A DNA stretch of 64,000 nt. It comes from Mauremys mutica. Lineage: Eukaryota > Chordata > Testudines > Geoemydidae. Under the pieces are notes generated by a model that searched no databases, was not told the DNA's origin, and saw nothing but the letters and a program-made list of their open reading frames with translations. The stretch lies in NCBI RefSeq assembly GCF_020497125.1, contig NC_059082.1, positions 51,668,524 to 51,732,523 on the forward strand. Direction: 5' to 3'. Below, in pieces: positions 41,840 through 52,861 of the stretch (the stretch's first letter is position 1; each line of letters starts with the position of its first letter). The position numbers were made by a program, and so were the translations under genes.

Positions 41840-43130
41840 CCTGGTGCCTTTCTAGAGGCCTCATGCGGTTCATTTCCCCTACATGTTTAATTCCAGTTAA
41901 ACGCAGGCGACAGGCAGCTCTTCAGCCTCGCGGCCTCAAATTATTCATAGCATAGGCTGCCTCAACACGAGCTGCCACTCTGCCATGCCTTGGGCCTTCC
42001 ATTTCCAAGGCCAGTCGCTGCTGTGGCCCTTCCTTGTGGAGACTGCTAGCAAGGGGGCTAACGGTGCGACCTCTGACCTGGACATGGGTCCCCCAAGCCC
42101 TGGAGTAAAGCCACCACCAAGGCCAGGATCAGCTGTTGGCTGTAAATGGACTTCAGCTGCTACTGGCCTGGGCCGGAGTTGTACTAGTTGTCCTTTACAC
42201 TCCCTCTTATTTAACCCCCCTTTAGCCCATTACCATCCTGGCCCCATCACTGGGGACTTGACCGCGTTTAATGGAGCTGAAGTGGATCCACTTTTGGCTC
42301 CTTCCCCATGCTCGTCCCCCAGCGGCATCTATGCTGCCATCCCAGCTCTGCAGCCATGCTGCAGCCTTTAGTTAAGTTCTTTCCACAGAGCGGCCGGAGA
42401 GATTAAGTTTGAAGAGAACCCAGGTTGCCACTGTGATGCCTGGTGAAATGGAGGGCAACAAGGCTCCAGTCCAGGGATTATCTGTGCGTTGGGTTGCTCC
42501 CGACAGCATATTCCCCGGGGCTTTGTCCTGCACAGGATAAGTGTCCTACACACTGATGGTTCTGCGGTTAACGGATCTCACTGGCAGGTGAAGGTGCTGC
42601 TGCAGTCGGATCCATAGAATCTCTATTGGGATCAGGCCAAGATCCCCACAGGAACAGCCCAGGCACTGAAGGTATTTCTCTCCTCTCCTTGCTCTTTACA
42701 GTGTCGCTCTCATGTGAGATAATCCCCTATCTGGGGATTACAGGTGTCTAGGCTGGCCCAAGGTGGAGATTAGCTCCACACAGGCCACTGCTGCCTGTCA
42801 TGCCTGGATGTTCAATGAGATGCAAGCGCACACGCCTTGTCCTGCCACCATCGCAGGTGGGCTTGGCTGTCTACCCAGCAGGCATGGGAGACTGCATTTC
42901 CAGTCCTAGCAGAAGGTTTAGGGGAGGGCATCCCCTCTGTTTAGTCCTGGCTCCTCCCTGTAAAGGGATGGTGATCATGTTTCCAAGGCCAGCTGCAAGG
43001 AAGCCCTCAGGGAATGGGGATGGATGGCCTTGCAGCTAAGGGTGCAAGAAGTCACTGAGTGACCGACCCTCTCTATGCAGTGGGGCTATTCCTATGGCCT
43101 GACCATGGGTGATCCAGCAGCTGACACAAT
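41840..43130. other. No gene recognised
   Basis: No domain-bearing frame. The stretch near 41885-41960 (TTTAATTCCAGTTAAACGC, CCTCAAATTATTCATAGC) looks unique and could be conserved non-coding DNA. Confidence 0.4.
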
Positions 43131-43134
43131 AGGC

Positions 43135-43285
43135 TACAAATCAGGAAGAGCAGGTTCTAGGCCCCACTCTGCCACTGAGTGGCCTTGGGCCTATCACTTC
43201 ATGCTCTGTGCTTCGGTTTGCTCACTGGCGGAAGCGGGATTGATTATACCCCTCTGCCCTTGAGCTCCTCTGCCAATAAGTGCTA
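43135..43285 (+). repeat. MIR-like SINE, sense fragment
   Basis: GGTTCTAGGCCCCACTCTGCC, ACTGAGTGGCCTTGGGCC and CTCTGTGCTTCGGTTTGCTC follow the MIR core order. Confidence 0.65.
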
Positions 43286-43289
43286 CATG

Positions 43290-43685
43290 GGTGTTCGTTA
43301 GTGCGTCTGTCCCTTTAAGTAGCCAAGGCCAAGCCAGGCTCTGATTGAGCCCCATATGCAGCAAGGGGAATAGAAGCCCAAGACATCATTACACATGATT
43401 AGAATGTGTAGATGGCCTGCTGTTTGCTCAGTGCTGTCCAGGACACAGACACACAAGCTTTCTGCCCTGGACAGCTGAACACACCAAGCCCTGGGCACGG
43501 AGCGGTTAGAGAGCAGTGGATTTTGTTTTGACTAGAATAGATGTTGCAGAAGCAGGGTGAAAGGTGGCACTAGGCATGCTGAGTTAGGGGGGCCCACAGC
43601 CAGGAATGGGACAGGATGGGGGCTGGTGAGCCATGCAGTGTAGTAAGCAACCTGTTCCAGGCCAGACCCCAGCTGTGTGGGGTAA
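43290..43685. other. No gene recognised
   Basis: No feature seen. Confidence 0.4.
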
Positions 43686-43695
43686 TTACTGTGAG

Positions 43696-44123
43696 CAGTG
43701 ATGAGCTGCCAAAATTTTAACTGGTTCCCTATAAAAAGTTCTGATTTAAGGGGGGGAGCGGAGGAGGGGCCAGGGCAGGCGGAGACATACTTGTGGGGTC
43801 AGAGGCCCCTGCAGGGCCTGGGGCAAATTGCCCCATTTGCCCCCCCAGCAGCCCTAGAGCTTGCAGCCCCCTCCCCCCTTACCTTGCCGGCAGCTCAAAG
43901 CAACTCCAGAGCTCAGCTGAGCTGCCCATGCTGCAGCTGGGGGTAAGCGGGGGAAGGGCCAGGGGAGCCTCAGTCTCCCCAGCTGGGAATCCTGGGAGCA
44001 ACAGGATGGTCCGGCCCAAGGACTGGAGTTCTTTGCTCACCCCCTGGCCCTTTAACAACCAGTTCTCCACGGAGGTCTAATTTTAGCAACTGGTTCTTGG
44101 GAACCTGCTCCAGCTCACCACTG
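43696..44123. mobile_element. hAT miniature element, CAGTGATGAGC family, short copy
   Basis: The 428-bp unit starts CAGTGATGAGCTGCC and ends CTCCAGCTCACCACTG, flanked by the exact duplication ACTGTGAG (43688-43695 and 44124-44131). Same family as 675-2564, but without the minisatellite and exon-like segment. At 43815-43855 it contains GGGCCTGGGGCAAATTGCCC and CCCCAGCAGCCCTA, the end module of the CAGGGCCGCC family. Confidence 0.94.
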
Positions 44124-44134
44124 ACTGTGAGAAC

Positions 44135-44715
44135 CACAAGGTCTGTCTGTGTCCTGCAGCACCAGTAACAAATCCTCATTAGTCACCCCAGAGAAGTCCT
44201 GTCTCTTCTCCCCCACCAGGGGGCACTGGTGGAGCTAAGGAAATGAGCTGGGAGTTTGAACAAAGGGGATTGGCAGAGTCCTTGGGTGAGAGGCTTGAAA
44301 GGAGGGGAAGACACTAGTACAGGGATGTAGCCCAAGCAGCAGCAGCTGGATCTGGCAGAGAGCGGAGGCACTCCCTCCACTCTGGGCCCTGCAGCTGGGA
44401 AGGTGCAAGTGCCTGGCTATTTCTGTGCTGTGAAGTGATGCTTGCCACCTCTTGTTGAAATAAAGCACCACTTGTTAATGGGGCTTGAAACTAAGTTAAG
44501 CAGCTGTTTTCTCAGATCCTGTAACAGAGCCTCCAGGACCAGGTGACTCACCATCTGCAGTGCCTGCTCACAGCTCCACTCACATTCCAAGAATAGCTGG
44601 GGATTCCTGTTAAGCACTAAAACAGTTAACAGGGCTACCAGCATGAGGCCTCAGGGTGAACACCCCATTGGGCTGAACAGGAACAGCTCAGAGCTATTGT
44701 TTCAGGCTGCCTGCA
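44135..44715. other. No gene recognised
   Basis: No feature seen. Confidence 0.4.
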
Positions 44716-44721
44716 GACTCA

Positions 44722-44968
44722 GGTCTAGTCTACAATGACAAATTATGACAGCATAGCTACATCAGCCAGGGGTGGAAACCGCCCCCCCCCCCAATTTCAG
44801 CCTGACCCCCAGCTTAGGCACAGCTATGGCAATGGAAGAATGCTTCTGTTGAATTAGCTATTGTTGCTCAGGGAGGTTCCTACCCCACAGGATAGCCCTT
44901 CTGTTAGTGCAGGCTCCATCTACACTCCAGTGCTATGCAGGAAGAGCCTCCCTAGTGTAGCCACAGCC
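44722..44968. mobile_element. Harbinger-like MITE, 247 bp
   Basis: Starts GGTCTAGTCTACAATGAC and ends CCTAGTGTAGCCACAGCC; the ends pair imperfectly and resemble the Harbinger end at 3315-3333. TCA flanks both sides (44719-44721 and 44969-44971), the 3-bp target size of PIF/Harbinger. It has a C run near 44782-44794 and no coding capacity. Confidence 0.75.
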
Positions 44969-44974
44969 TCAGAC

Positions 44975-47620
44975 AGGCAGAGCTGCAGGAGGCCAGCAAT
45001 GGGACACCACCCTCACACCCACAACGTGGTGACCCTGAAGTTGCATTTTCCCAATCTCCCTCAGTGACTTATTCAGACCCAAGTACTTCAAGTGGAGACC
45101 CCCTTTTGTGGGATTCTGATTTATGAACTCCCAGAGTCTAAGCACTTCTTCTTCAGACCCGCAAGTCCCAGCCCCTCCAGAGTCCACATCAGGGTTCAGT
45201 TCAGCTTCCTCTCCCACATTCAGCAGCTCCTCAGGGCAGCACGGTGTGCACCAGACAGGCAAGTCCCAGTGGCTGGGGTAGTCTGTCTCTCAAGGAGCAC
45301 CCTCCCTTAGTTGAGCTATGGCAGCTTTTTATCAAGCCCAGGTGCTCATTAGTCAATTAGCTGCCAAGCAGACACCTAGGCAGTCAATTACTACAGGTAG
45401 GCCAAGATGGGCTTGTTCTCTCTCATCACCCCACGGCAGAGTCATATTTGGAACCAGCCAGTCCTGGCACAGTCTGACCCAAGAGCCTCTGTCACATGAA
45501 GTGGGGGAGCCTTCCATGTGCAGAGCTCTGACCGCAGGACTGGGTCACAGTGGGTCATTCCGGTGCCACAAACTGCAACCCCATATGCCCGTGAACCCCC
45601 TTCCTTCCCTGCCTGCCCATCTCCTGTAGGACAGACCATCACAGAGGGTTAAGCCCCTTGGTCCAAGGCTAACTAGCAGATGGAGGGTTGTGGGCACACA
45701 GATCTCACCCCTCCTTCAGAGCTCTGGGGAGCCCATGGACATCTGATTAGGGGTAAGGCCCCACCCTTTGCCCTGGGAACCCCTCCATGACTCCTCTGGG
45801 ACTGGGATGAACTAGGACCCATGCATATGCCTGTGGGGATTGCCAGAGCCTTTAACCTGAGCTGGGAGGCAGGAATGCTGAGATCCTCCCCAGCCCAGGT
45901 GAGCGGGGCCTGGATAGCCTCTGGCTAGTGCTCTCCCCTGCATGCAGCAAAGCCTGCTATGGGAGGTGCTGCAGGCCCTGACCCAGGGGCATTGCAGAGC
46001 TGGAGAGGGGCAGGGCTGGAGCCGCCTGGAGCATGGGCAGAGCTCTGTGTGTGGTATTCCTGCCACCTGTCTGTACTAGGCCTGGCTTTCCTGAGCTGTC
46101 GCTCAGTGACCCAAGAGCCAAACTTTCCATAACTGCCGAATTTGTACAGCAAAGAACACGCTGGCTTTTGGCTCCAAGCACCAGGAGTGCTGACTGAGCA
46201 GGCTGGGAGTGCAAGGCCACATTGCTGCACGGCAGGATGCAGGATGCACACTAGAGGGCACTTCAACCTCAAATTCCCACAATAGGAGAAGTGTGGAGGA
46301 GCTGAGCACATGTTGCTTTACTGCAGGCATCTCCTCTGCCCACTCATTGGGGAAGGGTCAGTGGGTGCCCCAGCTCACCAGGAAGGGCCAGCTCATACCA
46401 TGTCCTGCCAGAGGGTGATGAAGGCAAAATCTCCTCCTGCCGGACCAGGGTGTTCTCCATTCCCAGAGCAACCCTCTGTGTTGGCATCCGGTGCTCCTTG
46501 CCCCTGGTATTAGGAGCTGTCCCGGGGCTGGGGAGGCAGCCTGTGCATGGTAGGGGCGGGGCAGTTTGAATGTCCCACATTTTGCACATGCACCATTCCG
46601 GCAGATACAGCTGCTCTCTAAATGGTGATTGGCCCCTCCAGCTCTCTCCAAGCTGTTCACAGAGCAGTGACCTCTAGGCTGGCGGTGCATGGCGCATACA
46701 GACAAATGCCTCGCTGGAGGCCCAGCAGTCCCCCGCCTGGCAAGCTCTCCAGGCACCGTGTTCTCTCCCAGACGAGCTGGGGGCTGTAACGGTCAGTGTT
46801 ATGGCCTGCGGAATTGTAACACATCTAACCCGTTTTATCCTTTGGCTGCTGGGGGTTCACTTCCTTTGGACCAGATTCTGCCAACAAGATGCAGAGCATT
46901 TGACTCCAGGGGTAGTGTAATAGAAATCAATGGGGCTCGCTGTGGAGTAAGATGCCACTCGAGAGGTGTAAGCATGTCAGGATCTGGCCCTTCATTCACT
47001 CTCTAATCCTGTTCTGGAACTAGCCTGTCCACGAGATTCTGTTCAGTTGTAAAGTGACCTGGCATCTGAAGAGTTAACACAAGGGCATTTGGGAACCAGA
47101 GGGGGCTCTAGCAATGGTAAGTAGCAGGCACAAACACTGGGCAAAGGGGCTAGTTTAACCCTTTAAATTCCCAGCAAATGGAGCCTCTCCGCCCCCGAAT
47201 AAGTGGCTGAGCTCAGCAGTTATTTTCATGCCTAATGAAGAGGTTTAAATCTGTAAAAGTGACTGGAAGCTGCATGTGGCTGTTCTGTTGGAGTCTGGGG
47301 GCTCCACAGACACACTTTCAGGAGGTCTGGGTTCTCTCTCCCTGGGCCCCCTGACTAGAGGCCCTGTCCCCTCCCAGCCCACACAGCTTTAGAGCAGCCA
47401 GGGCTCTGAGGGCAGACTGGACTGGCTGGCCGTGCAGAGCGCCTGGGGCTGGGTCAGGGCTGAGACATGCTCACAAATCCGAGTGAGTGGCTGAACTGGA
47501 GCTTCCTGGCGATTATTTGGAACTGAAGGTCATGTCACATGTCACTGTGCGGTAAAGTTTTGGATCTGATCTGCTACCTCAGGATCAGGAGCTATTAATG
47601 TTCTCCTGCTGCTAATATGG
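44975..47620. other. No gene recognised
   Basis: About 2.6 kb with overlapping frames on both strands and no recognisable domain. The unique-looking stretch at 47200-47280 (TTTTCATGCCTAATGAAGAG) could be conserved non-coding DNA. Confidence 0.4.
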
Positions 47621-47624
47621 CTGG

Positions 47625-47830
47625 ACCAGGGTCCAGCTAGCCCATAGTCTGCCTCAGCAAAAAAAGGCCAATGTCCATTTAAGCCAGTGATTCTTCAGAG
47701 GAAGGCATAACCCTCCCCCTGCACCCCATAACTATACAGTATATCATGGGGATGGGGGTCTTCCTGACTTCAGCCAGGGATCAGTCTATGCCCTGAGGCA
47801 TGAGGATGAATTAACAGTAACCCTCAGCAC
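47625..47830 (-). mobile_element. L3/CR1-like LINE 3' UTR, antisense
   Basis: GACCAGGGTCCAGCTAGCCC, then GATTCTTCAGAGGAAGGC, GGGGGTCTTCCTGACTTCAG and TATGCCCTGAGGCATGAGG. These are the antisense 3' UTR blocks of the LINE subfamily found in sense at 28246-28430. Confidence 0.6.
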
Positions 47831-47839
47831 TGGCATGGC

Positions 47840-48035
47840 ACCATTCATCTGTAACCATCACAGCACTTTGCAAAGGTGAGAATCCCCATTGTATTGAAGG
47901 GAAAACTGAGGCACAGAGCGGACATGTGACTTTCCCAAGGTCACATAGGGAGGCTGTGGCAGGGCCAGGCAGAGAACCCAGATCTGTGACTCTCCAGCCG
48001 CCTAGCCCTATGTCCCATGCACTGAGCCACCCTGC
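47840..48035 (-). repeat. MIR-like SINE, antisense
   Basis: CACAGCACTTTGCAAAGG, AAAACTGAGGCACAGAGCGG, TTTCCCAAGGTCACATAGGG and GAGAACCCAGATCTGTGACTC follow the antisense MIR order. Confidence 0.7.
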
Positions 48036-48404
48036 CTTACATCATTACTACCCATCAAGCCCACTCAGCCTGTTCTCCCTTGAAACATGCAGGTTAGTGC
48101 ATCGTTGCACTAAAATACCAACCAACCATTTCCCTTTAGCCCTTGGAGATGGGCTGCCTCTTCGTGTGATGGGGAGGGTCGGTACTGAGGCGGGGTGGAG
48201 GGGCACCCTGGTAGAGATGGGAGGAGTTGGTGGAATTCTGCAAAGGGCCCACTGTCTGTTTGGGGTTGGATCACTGAAGTGTTTTGCAGGCCTTTCTCAA
48301 CTCCCCCCTCCCCCCCCGCCCGCGCGGCTGGGGAACAGTGAGCTCAGGTGTGGATCTGGGCTGCAGCATGACCAGGCTGTGCTCCCGTCTGCTGTCCCCC
48401 ACAG

Positions 48405-48527
48405 TTCCTACAAACTCTGCTCTGCGCCCATCTACCAGTGGGGCTGAGCTGTCATCTGTAAGCCGCTCCCGTGCTGCGGACTCATCACCTGCTACTGCTT
48501 TCTGTGAGCGGGAGGCAGAGAACCAGG
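48405..48527 (+). other. Candidate internal exon, 123 bp, phase 1-1
   Basis: A pyrimidine-rich acceptor (GCTCCCGTCTGCTGTCCCCC then ACAG) precedes, and CCAGGGTGAGT, a consensus donor, follows. The 123 bases between are open in one plus-strand frame, entering and leaving in the same phase, and encode a Ser/Ala-rich peptide (a PTNSALRPSTSGAELSS start and a CEREAENQG end). Symmetric phase, good splice signals and a single open frame are what a real exon would show, but the peptide has no domain I recognise and no other exon of such a gene was found nearby. Confidence 0.3.
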
Positions 48528-48529
48528 GT

Positions 48530-48910
48530 GAGTAATGGCCGGAATAGCAAAGCAAACCAGCTCACTGCTGTCCTGGTCAGGGGGCTGCCCTCAGCCCACA
48601 CGCAGTCACGTCCCAGGAGATGCTGGGGTGGATGGTTTGAGACTCCAGCACCGAGACAGGTCAGAAGGGGCATAAACAGCTGTCAGATGGGATTTAAAGT
48701 TAGCGCATACAAGGCTCCACTGATCCCCCAGAGAACATGGCCTCCTGCTGGAGGTCAGTGGCACTGTCCATGGGACACCGCCCTGCTCTGGAGGGCGAGT
48801 GAGTGACTCAGGATTTGCATCCTGGCTCGGCAGTGCTGAGGCCAGGGATAAGGAGAGCAGGGAGGCAGGTGATAATGAGTCAGCCTTAGCGGGGGCATGC
48901 CAGGAGACAT
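48530..48910. other. No gene recognised
   Basis: No feature seen apart from the donor-side sequence of the candidate exon. Confidence 0.4.
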
Positions 48911-48911
48911 G

Positions 48912-48998
48912 GTGATTCAGAGATTCCAAGGCCAGAAGGGTCAGTCTAGTCTGAGCCCTAGAGAACACAGGCCAGAAAACATCTCCAACACGTGCCTT
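48912..48998 (-). mobile_element. CR1-like LINE 3' end remnant, antisense
   Basis: GATTCAGAGATTCCAAGGCC with AGAAGGGTCAGTCTAGTCTG and AACACAGGCCAGAAAAC is the reverse complement of the LINE tail seen at 12950-13550. Confidence 0.6.
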
Positions 48999-48999
48999 A

Positions 49000-50120
49000 G
49001 AAGTGCTGAGGAGAGGAGGTAGCTAGATCTGAAGTGAGCAGGGCCAGAAGGGGGCAGCTGGCTCTGATGCCCCAGGACACAGGATGTGGAGCAAGCGAAA
49101 GCCCCCCATCATCTGAGTGGGTGGTGCATGTTGGACTGGCGTCCAGTCACTCTTCTGCTCGGTTAGGCTGTGCGGGCTGGGCAGGGGCTGGTTGCCAACA
49201 CTGTATTTCAGAAACTGTTTTCTTAGCTTCCCTGCTCCACCCCTCCCCTGATATTGTTGTTGTTATCATCGTTATTAGTATTAATACCAATAAACAGGAC
49301 TCACCTATGCTAACCAGGGCTATTTCTTGCTGCTTTCTGCAGCACTCCACCACTCCTGATCTTCCTGCATAGAGAGGAAGACGTAAGAGACGCCCCTTGT
49401 AAGGGGCTGTTGGCTACCTTAGTGCAGGGGGATTGTTCAACTGGAGCTGGGCAGCCTGCAGCTCCTGGTGAGCGTCCCCCGCCCAGTGCAGCAGATCAGG
49501 GGGCACCACTGGCGGAAAAGGGAACGACCACATCTGAGCCCAGACCCCATCCCAGCAGCACCCTGGCAGGAGGAGTGTCTGTGCTCAGAGCAGGAGCCTG
49601 CCTCCTAACTTCCATTCCTGGGGCTGCCGAGGACGCCCTGGGTGAGGGCAAGTCGCCTGGAGCCTGCGTTGCAGTGGGGAAAGCCCCTGCAGCTCCTGTG
49701 AACTCTGACAGATTTAGGGTGCTCAGCACCCATGAAAACCAGGCCCCTTTCCCCTCTCGATTCCCACGTCAGCAAAATGGGGGAAAGACACTTGCATCCC
49801 AGGGAGGTTGGGAGGTTACTGCAGGTTTGAGATCCTCAGAGAGGAGGTAGCAGAGAAGGAAAGGTCGGTGAGCAGTGGGAACTGTTACAAAAGGCTGGGT
49901 GTGATGGCTGCCACCTCTGCTGGCACCAGGCACCTCCAGAGCTGAACGCACTAGTCTCTACTGCTTGCCCTGAAGTGCTGGGACCTGTGATATATGCACA
50001 AGCTCTACAGATCCAGCAGAGAGTGGGATGTATGACAAACACTGGCCAGTGGGTTCTACTGGTAATGTGTAATCCCATGCTTGCTCAGAGTGGTGCTCTG
50101 ACCCCCTCTTGTGATGGCTA
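49000..50120. other. No gene recognised
   Basis: Contains a short imperfect TTG/TTA microsatellite near 49253-49290. No domain-bearing frame. Confidence 0.45.
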
Positions 50121-50132
50121 GGGCCCCTAGAG

Positions 50133-50742
50133 CAGGGGTGGGCAAACTATGGCCTTGTGAGCAAACTATGGCCCACCAGCCGTTTTAATCCCACCCTCGA
50201 GCTCCAGCTGGGGAAAAGGGTCAGGGGCCACTCCACACAGATCCCAGAAGCAGTGGCATAGCCCCACTTCAGCTCCTATGTGAAGGGGCAGTAAGGGGGC
50301 TCCACTCTGCACACTGCCCCAGCCCGAAGCACCAGCCCTGAAGCTCCCATTGGCCAATGGGAGCTGCAGGAGCAGTGCCTGTGGATGGGACAGCATGCAG
50401 AGCCACTTGGCCACGCCTCCGCATAGGAGCTGGAGAAGGGACATGTTGCTGCTTCCAGGAGCCACTTGAGGTAAGCACTGCCTGGAGCCTGCACTCCTGA
50501 GCCATCCCCCACCCTCCAAACCCCTCAGTCCCAGCCCAGAGCGCCCTCCTACACTCCAAACTCCTCATCCCCACACCCTGAACTCCTCATTTCCGACCCC
50601 ACCCCGGAGCCCATACCCCCAACCATAGCCTTCACCCCTTCCTGGCTTGCACCCCAACCCTAATTTTGTGAGCATTCATGGCCCACCATAGAATTTCTAT
50701 TCCCAAATGTGGCCCTTGGGCCAAAAAGTTTCCCCACCCCTG
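50133..50742. mobile_element. hAT miniature element, CAGGGGTGGGCAAAC family
   Basis: The 610-bp unit starts CAGGGGTGGGCAAACTATGG and ends AAAGTTTCCCCACCCCTG, flanked by the exact duplication CCCTAGAG (50125-50132 and 50743-50750). The phrase GCAAACTATGGCC is duplicated at the left end. A 24-bp perfect palindrome with two CCAAT boxes lies at 50342-50365. A C-rich right half follows. No transposase. Confidence 0.95.
50342..50365. repeat. 24-bp perfect palindrome with two CCAAT boxes
   Basis: AGCTCCCATTGG followed by its exact reverse complement CCAATGGGAGCT, with no spacer. Related, spaced hairpins are at about 24185-24222 and 39528-39562. Confidence 0.95.
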
Positions 50743-50754
50743 CCCTAGAGAATA

Positions 50755-51635
50755 ATGAGCCTGCTATAGCCTTTGCTAGCGGACATGTTTTTTATAGTTC
50801 ATGTGTTTAGCTCCAGGGGTCCCAGGTTTGATCCCTGCTGCTGACGCCCATGTCTGGATCAGCGTTACACATAGTTCTGATGTCTGGGCTGAGTTACGTG
50901 TAGGGGAAATTCCCACTGAAAATTTCCAACAGGTTCCAGTTGGCCAGCTAAGTTTTGGGATAGAGCAATGGATCTATGGGGCTACTGGGGTTCCTGGTTC
51001 CGCTAACAGAGACCCGCCAGAGGACCTTAATGGCACCTACTGGACTTTCCCTTGGGGTCTTCTCTCTCCCATGTGTTTCCCCTCTAATCAGTTTTAGTTT
51101 GTACAGCCTCTGCCAGCTCCCTTCCCAGCCCCACGCCTGGTCTGTGCCCATCCCTATCCATTTAAGGGGTAGCTATTCCTCAGCCGGGGTACTGTAATAT
51201 ACCTGGCAGTTTTTAAATTCATTACTAGAACAATGGATAGATTTATTCCAAGAGTAACATGCCTTCTATATTCCTTGGTACAGATTCACTTCGAGGTCAT
51301 CTGTCTATCTCATTCCATGTCCCTGGGGTACTGCCTGTGTTATTACCAAGGCTGAGGTCACTACAACAGGTGCCAACTGACCAGCAAGATGCCTTTAGGT
51401 TCTGTCCATACCGTGTCTTGAACCCTGATCAAAGTTTCAAGCACCTGTTTGCTAGTGCACTCCCTAACCATCAACGCCTAGGACCACTATTGCTACCACA
51501 GTGTGGGCAGGAAGTTTCGTTAATAACTCTCCTGGCTGAAACTGCTGAGAGACTGTACTAGAGTCTGGGTTTTATAAAATGGTTTAGGTGCAGCCTCAAA
51601 CTGTGTTAGGTGGAAAATGTGTTTGAAACAGCACT
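50755..51635. other. No gene recognised
   Basis: No domain-bearing frame or known repeat seen. Confidence 0.4.
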
Positions 51636-51639
51636 GGTG

Positions 51640-51765
51640 AGAACATGGGCTTCGTGATCAGGCCCCTTTCATCTCTTTGATCTTAATTGGTTAATGTTTG
51701 TAAAGTGCTTTGAAGATGGAGTGCTCTATGCGAATGTTAAGTGCTGTTATTATTATTATTATTCA
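51640..51765 (+). repeat. MIR-like 3' tail with TTA microsatellite
   Basis: GTAAAGTGCTTTGAAGATGG, CTATGCGAATGTTAAGTGC, then (TTA)n at 51747-51763, the usual end of MIR/CORE SINEs. Confidence 0.65.
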
Positions 51766-51769
51766 ATCT

Positions 51770-52345
51770 ATGCATGACCCACATGCCTGCTCCATAGCAA
51801 AGTACGTTGTGCAGGATGACAGCCCCAGCTGCTGCATGAGAGCTGCTCAGGGGAGAAATTGCTAAGCTGTTCGGGGCTGAGCTCCGGTTTAATTGCTCTA
51901 AATGAACTGCTTGGCTCTGCAACCAAGAATTAGCCACTTCCTGGAAAGATTCTGGTGCCCAGGAGAGGCAGCCTGCAAGGCCTGTGTCTGTGAAGAGTGA
52001 GGAGGGGAACGTGTCACTCAGCATGGGGGTTAGCCAGCCGGAGTGACACCAGGAGGGCTGGAGATGCAGGTGCAGAGGATTCACTATCTTAGATCAAACT
52101 ATTAGTCTGGTAGATGCAGGATCACTGGGCAGCTGGCTAGGTGCATGCTTGGCTTTATTCACCATCCTCTGTGCAGGGGAAAGATGCTTTCCTGACCTCT
52201 GTGGAGAGGAGTTTTTGGCTATAATTACTCTGATCTTATCCTTGTTGTGACCAATATCACATGAACCAAGATCAAAGCCTCTTAGTACTCCATGCTGTAC
52301 ATGCCTAGTAAAGATCTCTGCAGGCCCTGGGGAGCTCGCGGGCTG
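51770..52345. other. No gene recognised
   Basis: No feature seen. Confidence 0.4.
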
Positions 52346-52349
52346 AGTA

Positions 52350-52450
52350 GAGATAAGGCACAGAGAATCACAACTTGCCCGAGGTCACACAAGAAGCCTG
52401 GGCAGAGCAGGAAATGAAATCTGGATTTCCTGAGGGCCATTCTAGTACCT
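52350..52450 (-). repeat. MIR-like SINE, antisense fragment
   Basis: AAGGCACAGAGAATCACAAC, TTGCCCGAGGTCACACAAG and AAATCTGGATTTCC follow the antisense MIR order. Confidence 0.6.
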
Positions 52451-52454
52451 TCAC

Positions 52455-52858
52455 CTCAAGGCTAGCTCCTTTTCCAGCATGCTTGTATACGCAGCTACTC
52501 AGACCTGAATTAGAAACAGCTAAACACTTTCTGATCTAGAAACAGCTAAACATCTGGTGAACCAATCATAGCCACCCCTTGAAACACACCAGAGGAGGAG
52601 GCTTATGGCAGCACAGAATGGGGGAACAATTATACAGATGTGGCTAAAAAAAAAAAGTGGACCTCTTCCCTCCTACCTAGGGGGTCTGGCATGTCTCTGT
52701 GCTGGGTCTAAAATGATTTGATCTTTCAATTTGCTCTCAGAACTTTATTGTTTTCCTTCCAAGTAGCAGACAGGATGATCTTGATTCAAATCAGTGGCTG
52801 GGTGGGGACCTGAGAGGTTGGTTATCAGCAGAACATTTATTGTCTTGTGATTAAGAGC
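52455..52858. other. No gene recognised
   Basis: No feature seen; a short A run lies at about 52646-52656. Confidence 0.4.
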
Positions 52859-52861
52859 AGG

